DNA of 36,315 nucleotides from Rhodospirillales bacterium (lineage in GTDB: Bacteria > Pseudomonadota > Alphaproteobacteria > Rhodospirillales > Casp-alpha2), in assembly GCA_018662225.1 (NCBI GenBank), contig JABJGO010000027.1, forward strand, positions 1 through 36,315, in the 5' to 3' direction. Each line of letters opens with the position of its first letter. Position 1 is the first letter of the stretch. A program made the translations under genes and the position numbers. Below are positions 32,325-36,315 of this stretch, piece by piece. Under the pieces are notes generated by a model that saw nothing but the letters and a program-made list of their open reading frames with translations, did not search any database and was not told the origin of the DNA.

Positions 32325-33275
32325 GTGTCGGATCAAAAAAACCAACCCATGGGCGGCAACGAGATGCCCCGTTTTGGCGGCCCCGCCACCATGATGCGTC
32401 TGCCAACCCAACCCACAGCCGAAGGCCTTGATGCCTGCTTCGTTGGCGTGCCGTTTGATATCGGCACCTCGAACCGGTCCGGTGCACGGTTTGGCCCACG
32501 TGCCATCCGGGCAGAATCATGCCTGCTGCGGCCCTACAATATGGAAACCGGCGCAGCACCTTTTGATTCCCTGCAAGTGGCCGATATCGGTGACGTTGCC
32601 ATCAACACATTTAATATCACCAAAAGCATGGATATCATCGAAGCGGCCTATAATGACATTTTGTCCCACGACTGTATTCCGCTGACCCTTGGTGGCGATC
32701 ACACGGTCGCCCTGCCAATTTTGCGCGCGCTGAAAAAGAAACACGGGCCTGTGGCCATGATCCACATCGATGCTCATGCCGATATTAACGACCACATGTT
32801 CGGTGAACCGGTGGCCCACGGCACCCCGTTTCGCCGCGCTGTGGAAGAGGGCCTGCTGGACAGTGAATATGTGTATCAGATCGGCCTGCGCGGCACTGGG
32901 TATGCCGCCGAAGACTTCGACTGGCCAAAAGAACAGGGCTTCGAAGTGGTCTGCGCCAATGAATGCTGGCACAAATCATTAAGCCCACTCATGGAACGGG
33001 TACGTGCCAAGATTGGTGACAGGCCCGTTCACATCAGCTTCGACATCGACGGCCTTGATCCGTCTGCCGCCCCCGGCACCGGCACACCCGAATACGGTGG
33101 GCTGACGGTCATTCAGGGCTATGAGATCATCCGAGGCTGTCAGGGGCTGAATGTGGTGGGCTGTGATCTGGTGGAAATTTCACCGCCTTACGATCCATCT
33201 GGTAATACGGCCCTGCTGGGCGCTAATCTTCTCTATGAGATGCTCTGCGTTTTGCCGGGCGTTACCATTCGGTAA
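32325..33275 (+). CDS. gbuA: Guanidinobutyrase-type ureohydrolase (GbuA-like)
   Basis: The 316-residue protein belongs to the ureohydrolases but to a different branch from the upstream agmatinase. The start (MPRFGGPATMMRLP), GTSNRSGARFGPRAIRAES and GEPVAHGTPFRRAVEEGLLD follow the guanidinobutyrase/guanidinopropionase type, which releases urea to give GABA or beta-alanine. Metal ligands are complete: His126, Asp149, His151, Asp153, Asp240, Asp242. The start is GTG with AGGAG at 32314-32318, 6 nt upstream. Gene spacing is 9 bp to the first LuxR-type regulator. The exact substrate is uncertain. Confidence 0.85.
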   Translation: MSDQKNQPMGGNEMPRFGGPATMMRLPTQPTAEGLDACFVGVPFDIGTSNRSGARFGPRAIRAESCLLRPYNMETGAAPFDSLQVADIGDVAINTFNITKSMDIIEAAYNDILSHDCIPLTLGGDHTVALPILRALKKKHGPVAMIHIDAHADINDHMFGEPVAHGTPFRRAVEEGLLDSEYVYQIGLRGTGYAAEDFDWPKEQGFEVVCANECWHKSLSPLMERVRAKIGDRPVHISFDIDGLDPSAAPGTGTPEYGGLTVIQGYEIIRGCQGLNVVGCDLVEISPPYDPSGNTALLGANLLYEMLCVLPGVTIR

Positions 33276-33284
33276 GCCCAAGTT

Positions 33285-34091
33285 ATGCGCCACACCACAA
33301 TGACTGATGCATCCGGTGCAATTGAGGTGGCCTCGCTACTGATTGCGCGCGTGGGGGTAGCGGGTTTTTCCGGTGCCCTCATGGATGTTATGACCACGTT
33401 AATCCCGAACACCGTCCCCGTCATTCTGGCAACAGAGGCAAAGGGGGCGCCTGTATTGCTGGCGAGCCGCACAAGTGCGCAGGAACGAATTTCCTTTAAC
33501 AATGCCTATATGGGGGGCGCATATCTTCTGGGACCCGGCTATCGCACCAGTCAGGATACAGATTTTTCCGGTGTTTGCCTGTTACGGGACATCTTTCCCG
33601 GTGACATAAGATCCAGCCGATATTTTCATATGTATTGGGATGCGACGGGTACAAGTGATGAGATGTTTCAGTTCATCCGCCTGGACAATGACAGAACCAT
33701 ATACATAAGCCTGGGCCGACCGGAAAACGCGCCGAAATTCCGAACGTCGGACATAAAAGCGCTGTCTATTGTTGAGCCAATCATCCGGGAATCGATCCGT
33801 AGTCACTGGAACAACCGCGCCTTTGAGAGCGGTGATACCCAGGCGCTCATGCCGAATCATGACAAGTTTCGAAACGTGCTGGATACCTTTGGCACGGACG
33901 TGCTGTCTAGGCGAGAAGCCGAAGTGTGCCAGCTATTGCTGCGTGGACATTCCAGTAAATCAGCCGCACGAAAGTTGGAAATTTCACCTGAAACTGAACG
34001 CATTCACCGTCGTCGCGTGTACAGTAAATTATACGCCTCGTCTCAAGTTGAAGTCATGGCTAAATTCATGGCCACGCTAGTCAAAGCATAG
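33285..34091 (+). CDS. LuxR-type transcriptional regulator (first of tandem pair)
   Basis: The 268-residue protein ends in a LuxR/GerE helix-turn-helix (about 206-262: LSRREAEVCQLLLRGHSSKS, SPETERIHRRRVYSKL). The N-terminal 180 residues form an unnamed sensor-like domain with YRTSQDTDFSGVCLLRDIFPGD; it lacks the residues of acyl-homoserine-lactone domains. The start at 33285 is preferred over an ATG five codons later because it aligns exactly with the start of the downstream paralogue. It follows the guanidinobutyrase by 9 bp, so regulator and enzyme genes share an operon, which suggests feedback control by a pathway metabolite. Confidence 0.85.
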   Translation: MRHTTMTDASGAIEVASLLIARVGVAGFSGALMDVMTTLIPNTVPVILATEAKGAPVLLASRTSAQERISFNNAYMGGAYLLGPGYRTSQDTDFSGVCLLRDIFPGDIRSSRYFHMYWDATGTSDEMFQFIRLDNDRTIYISLGRPENAPKFRTSDIKALSIVEPIIRESIRSHWNNRAFESGDTQALMPNHDKFRNVLDTFGTDVLSRREAEVCQLLLRGHSSKSAARKLEISPETERIHRRRVYSKLYASSQVEVMAKFMATLVKA

Positions 34092-34137
34092 CGAATTCCT
34101 TGTATCCACATTGGCCCCACATCGGTAGGTTCGTATC

Positions 34138-34944
34138 ATGGCGAAAACCAGCGTTACAGATGTAACCAGCGCGATCACGGTCGTATCTTCCCTGATCGAA
34201 TACGTGGGCACGGTCGAATTTCCCGAAGCCCTGGTCCGAACCATGCAGGCATTAGTCCCACACGATAGCAGCCTGGTGTTGGGTGCCGCAAAAGGTGGCG
34301 CACCCGTGATGTTGACCGAACAGATGGGTAAGGAAGAGCGCCCTTCTTTTTATGGACCTTATTTGAGCGGGGCCTATATGCTGGCACCGGGTTATCGCAC
34401 GGCGCAGGACACGGATTTTTCCGGTATTGGTTTGCTGCGGGACATTTTTCCGGGTGACATGAAAACCAGCAAATACTTCTATGCCTATTGGGGTCACACC
34501 GGCATGATCGATGAGTTGTTTCAGTTTGTTCGCTTGAACAATGATCGGGTGATCTGGATTTGCTCAGGCCGGTATGAACACTCCCGGCCGTTCCGAAAGT
34601 CTGAACTGGACCTCATCGGTATGGTCGAGCCGATGATCCGGGAAACCGTATGCCGCCATTGGAATGAACGGCCGTTCGATCCTGATGATCTGCAAGATGT
34701 TGCACCCGACCATGACCGATTCAGACAGTCACTGGACAATTTTGGCGCTGGTTCGCTGTCACCACGAGAACACGAAGTGTGTCAGTTGCTGCTACGCGGG
34801 CATTCCAGCAAATCGGCGGCCCGGATGCTGGATATCTCACCAGAAACCGAACGCGTCCATCGCCGCCGCGTCTACGGTAAACTAAACGTCTCATCACAAG
34901 TGGAGGTCATGACCCGGTTCATGACGGTATTAACAGAACAATGA
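34138..34944 (+). CDS. LuxR-type transcriptional regulator (second of tandem pair)
   Basis: This 268-residue protein is a paralogue of the preceding gene with identical length and a gap-free alignment by eye; core blocks GYRTAQDTDFSGIGLLRDIF and the LuxR helix-turn-helix (LSPREHEVCQLLLRGHSSKS, SPETERVHRRRVYGKL) are nearly the same, while the linker near 145-200 is more diverged. The duplication is old enough to allow different ligands or heterodimers. The gap to its twin is 46 bp, and to the following flavoprotein 7 bp. Target sites are unknown. Confidence 0.85.
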   Translation: MAKTSVTDVTSAITVVSSLIEYVGTVEFPEALVRTMQALVPHDSSLVLGAAKGGAPVMLTEQMGKEERPSFYGPYLSGAYMLAPGYRTAQDTDFSGIGLLRDIFPGDMKTSKYFYAYWGHTGMIDELFQFVRLNNDRVIWICSGRYEHSRPFRKSELDLIGMVEPMIRETVCRHWNERPFDPDDLQDVAPDHDRFRQSLDNFGAGSLSPREHEVCQLLLRGHSSKSAARMLDISPETERVHRRRVYGKLNVSSQVEVMTRFMTVLTEQ

Positions 34945-34951
34945 CAGATCA

Positions 34952-36315
34952 ATGACTGGCATCATCCAAAAACTGCACGCTATTGTCGGCGACAAGGGTT
35001 TATTGACGGGTGACGCCGTTACGTCACGCACGGGTAACCTGTGGACGGGCGAGGCACTCAATGCCAAAGCAATGGTGCGTCCCGCGTCTACGGCAGAAGT
35101 ATCTGCCGTGCTGGCCTGTTGTAACGACGCGAAGCAACCAGTTGTTCCAGCTGGTGGTCTAACCGGGTTGGTCGAAGGCCAGCAGGCTTCTGCCGGTGAA
35201 ATTCTTCTGTCACTGGAACGTATGAACACCATCGAAGACATGAACGAGACTGATCGCACCATGACCGTTCAGGGTGGTGCCATCCTGGAAATCGTTCAGC
35301 AAAAAGCTGAAGCGGCTGGCCTTATGTTCCCGCTGGATTTAGGTGCGAGAGCATCATGCACCATCGGTGGCAACATCGCCACCAATGCCGGTGGGGTTCG
35401 CGTGGTGCGCTATGGCATGATGCGCAACCTGGTACTGGGTCTGGAAGCGGTGCTGGCCGACGGCACCGTGTTGGACGGGATGAGCGGCCTGATCAAGAAC
35501 AATACCGGCTATGATCTAAAGCATCTGTTTGTGGGCTCCGAAGGCACGCTTGGCGTGGTCACGCGGGCCGTATTGCGGCTGCATGAAGCCCTGCCCGGCG
35601 TGGGCACGGCCTTTCTATCGGTACCCACGTGGGATGCGGTGGTGGCTCTACTGCGGTTTTTCGATTCCCATGTGGCGGGCGGCGTTATCGCCTATGAGGT
35701 CATGTGGCGGGACTATTTCGAACTGAACACCGGCGACACGTCGGATGTAAAGTCCCCCTTCAATGACTCGGTAGAATTCTATGTAATTGTGGAGATCCCC
35801 TTGCAAGACCCGGAGGCCGGTGCCCACGAATTAGAAGAGCTTCTAGGCACGGCCATGGAAGACGAGCTAATCGTCGACGGTATAATCCCGAAATCCGAAC
35901 AGGAACGACAAAAACTTTGGGAAATCAGAGAGAGCTTCGAGCCGGAAAAAAGGCGTTTTGATGAAACCCATGGTTTTGATGTGAGCCTGAGCACCGCAAT
36001 CATGAACGACTATGTGGAAACCGTACGCCGCAACTTGGCGGACACAGCCCCGCAGGCGAAGCTTTTCACCATGGGTCACATCGGTGACAACAACATCCAC
36101 TTTTCCGTCTCAGACGTGGCGAAAGAGGATATGGGTCCCGTGAACGATATTATCTACGGACCGCTGAAAAAAATTCATGGTTCTGTCTCTGCGGAACATG
36201 GAATTGGACTGGAAAAGAAATCTTATCTGTGTATCAGTCGCACAGATGAAGAATTGAAGATGATGCGAGGCATCAAGAGGCTTTTTGATCCAAACAATAT
36301 CCTCAATCCAGGCAA
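34952..36315 (+). CDS. FAD-linked oxidase, D-2-hydroxyglutarate dehydrogenase/GlcD-like (cut by window end)
   Basis: The frame stays open to the window end (454 codons); about 10-20 residues are probably missing. It is a VAO-type flavoprotein: FAD-binding segments VVPAGGLTGLVEG (about 57-69) and GGNIATNAGG, then KNNTGYDLKHLFVGSEGTLG, and the C-terminal metal-binding motif GHIGDNNIHFSV plus SAEHGIGLEKK. Relatives oxidise D-2-hydroxyglutarate, D-lactate or glycolate to 2-oxoacids. The presence of L-2-hydroxyglutarate oxidase four genes upstream makes D-2-hydroxyglutarate the most attractive substrate. The ATG lies 7 bp after the second LuxR gene, so it belongs to the same operon. Confidence 0.85.
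   Translation, partial: MTGIIQKLHAIVGDKGLLTGDAVTSRTGNLWTGEALNAKAMVRPASTAEVSAVLACCNDAKQPVVPAGGLTGLVEGQQASAGEILLSLERMNTIEDMNETDRTMTVQGGAILEIVQQKAEAAGLMFPLDLGARASCTIGGNIATNAGGVRVVRYGMMRNLVLGLEAVLADGTVLDGMSGLIKNNTGYDLKHLFVGSEGTLGVVTRAVLRLHEALPGVGTAFLSVPTWDAVVALLRFFDSHVAGGVIAYEVMWRDYFELNTGDTSDVKSPFNDSVEFYVIVEIPLQDPEAGAHELEELLGTAMEDELIVDGIIPKSEQERQKLWEIRESFEPEKRRFDETHGFDVSLSTAIMNDYVETVRRNLADTAPQAKLFTMGHIGDNNIHFSVSDVAKEDMGPVNDIIYGPLKKIHGSVSAEHGIGLEKKSYLCISRTDEELKMMRGIKRLFDPNNILNPG

Noticed and set aside
30139-33275. Two ureohydrolases read as a heteromeric metformin hydrolase
   Set aside because: In that enzyme, as I recall, one subunit has lost metal ligands. Here both proteins keep all six, and they match the agmatinase and guanidinobutyrase branches; they are also separated by lhgO.

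Overview
The window looks like the chromosome of a Gram-negative alphaproteobacterium, probably Rhodospirillales-like. This is inferred from gene content: an LPS export permease, a lipid A deacylase-like protein, glutathione-linked formaldehyde chemistry, a lipoprotein with an OmpA-like tail, covalent-FAD/GcvT fusion dehydrogenases and a P4-type integrase in a tRNA gene. Coding density is high, Shine-Dalgarno sites are mostly clear and GTG/TTG starts occur. No species is assigned.

Layout. Positions 1-290 look like the right edge of an integrated element lying mostly outside the window: a CDS tail, then an isolated tRNA 3' end (T-arm, acceptor strand, CCA), then a terminator. Positions 480-6840 hold two tiny membrane proteins, an FkbM-type methyltransferase with a long tail, a GNAT acetyltransferase, a TTC38-like TPR protein, a CDF metal transporter and S-formylglutathione hydrolase. 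Positions 6918-12108 hold a radical SAM enzyme paired with a metallophosphoesterase homologue that has lost metal ligands, a secreted Sel1-repeat protein with an odd HExxGH motif, xanthine phosphoribosyltransferase and an OmpA-like lipoprotein.

Positions 12463-19800 are a tRNA-Arg(ACG) gene and a compact 7.3-kb integrative element bounded by a 16-bp direct repeat of the tRNA 3' end. It carries two small secreted cargo proteins, a tightly coupled five-gene phage-like operon, a serine recombinase, a winged-helix replication-type protein whose 3' end is studded with palindromic iteron-like repeats, an AlpA-like regulator, a ParB-like gene remnant with a perfect 34-bp inverted duplication, and the integrase. 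No capsid, tail, large terminase or conjugation gene is visible, so it resembles a phage satellite or minimal integrative element.

Positions 19839-25162 (minus strand) encode an N,N-dimethylformamidase-like alpha/beta pair with a cupin, behind an LpxR-like protein and an LptF-type permease. Positions 25273-36315 (plus strand) are one apparent operon: two FAD/GcvT dimethylglycine/sarcosine dehydrogenase-like enzymes, agmatinase, L-2-hydroxyglutarate oxidase, guanidinobutyrase-type ureohydrolase, two tandem LuxR-type regulators and a D-2-hydroxyglutarate dehydrogenase/GlcD-like flavoprotein cut by the window end.

How the genes may work together (inference): the right third looks like a catabolic island for N-methylated amines or amides and guanidino compounds. 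Dimethylformamide-type hydrolysis gives formate and dimethylamine; folate-dependent demethylases release C1 units; ureohydrolases release urea; 2-hydroxyglutarate oxidation feeds the TCA cycle. S-formylglutathione hydrolase further left would help dispose of formaldehyde.
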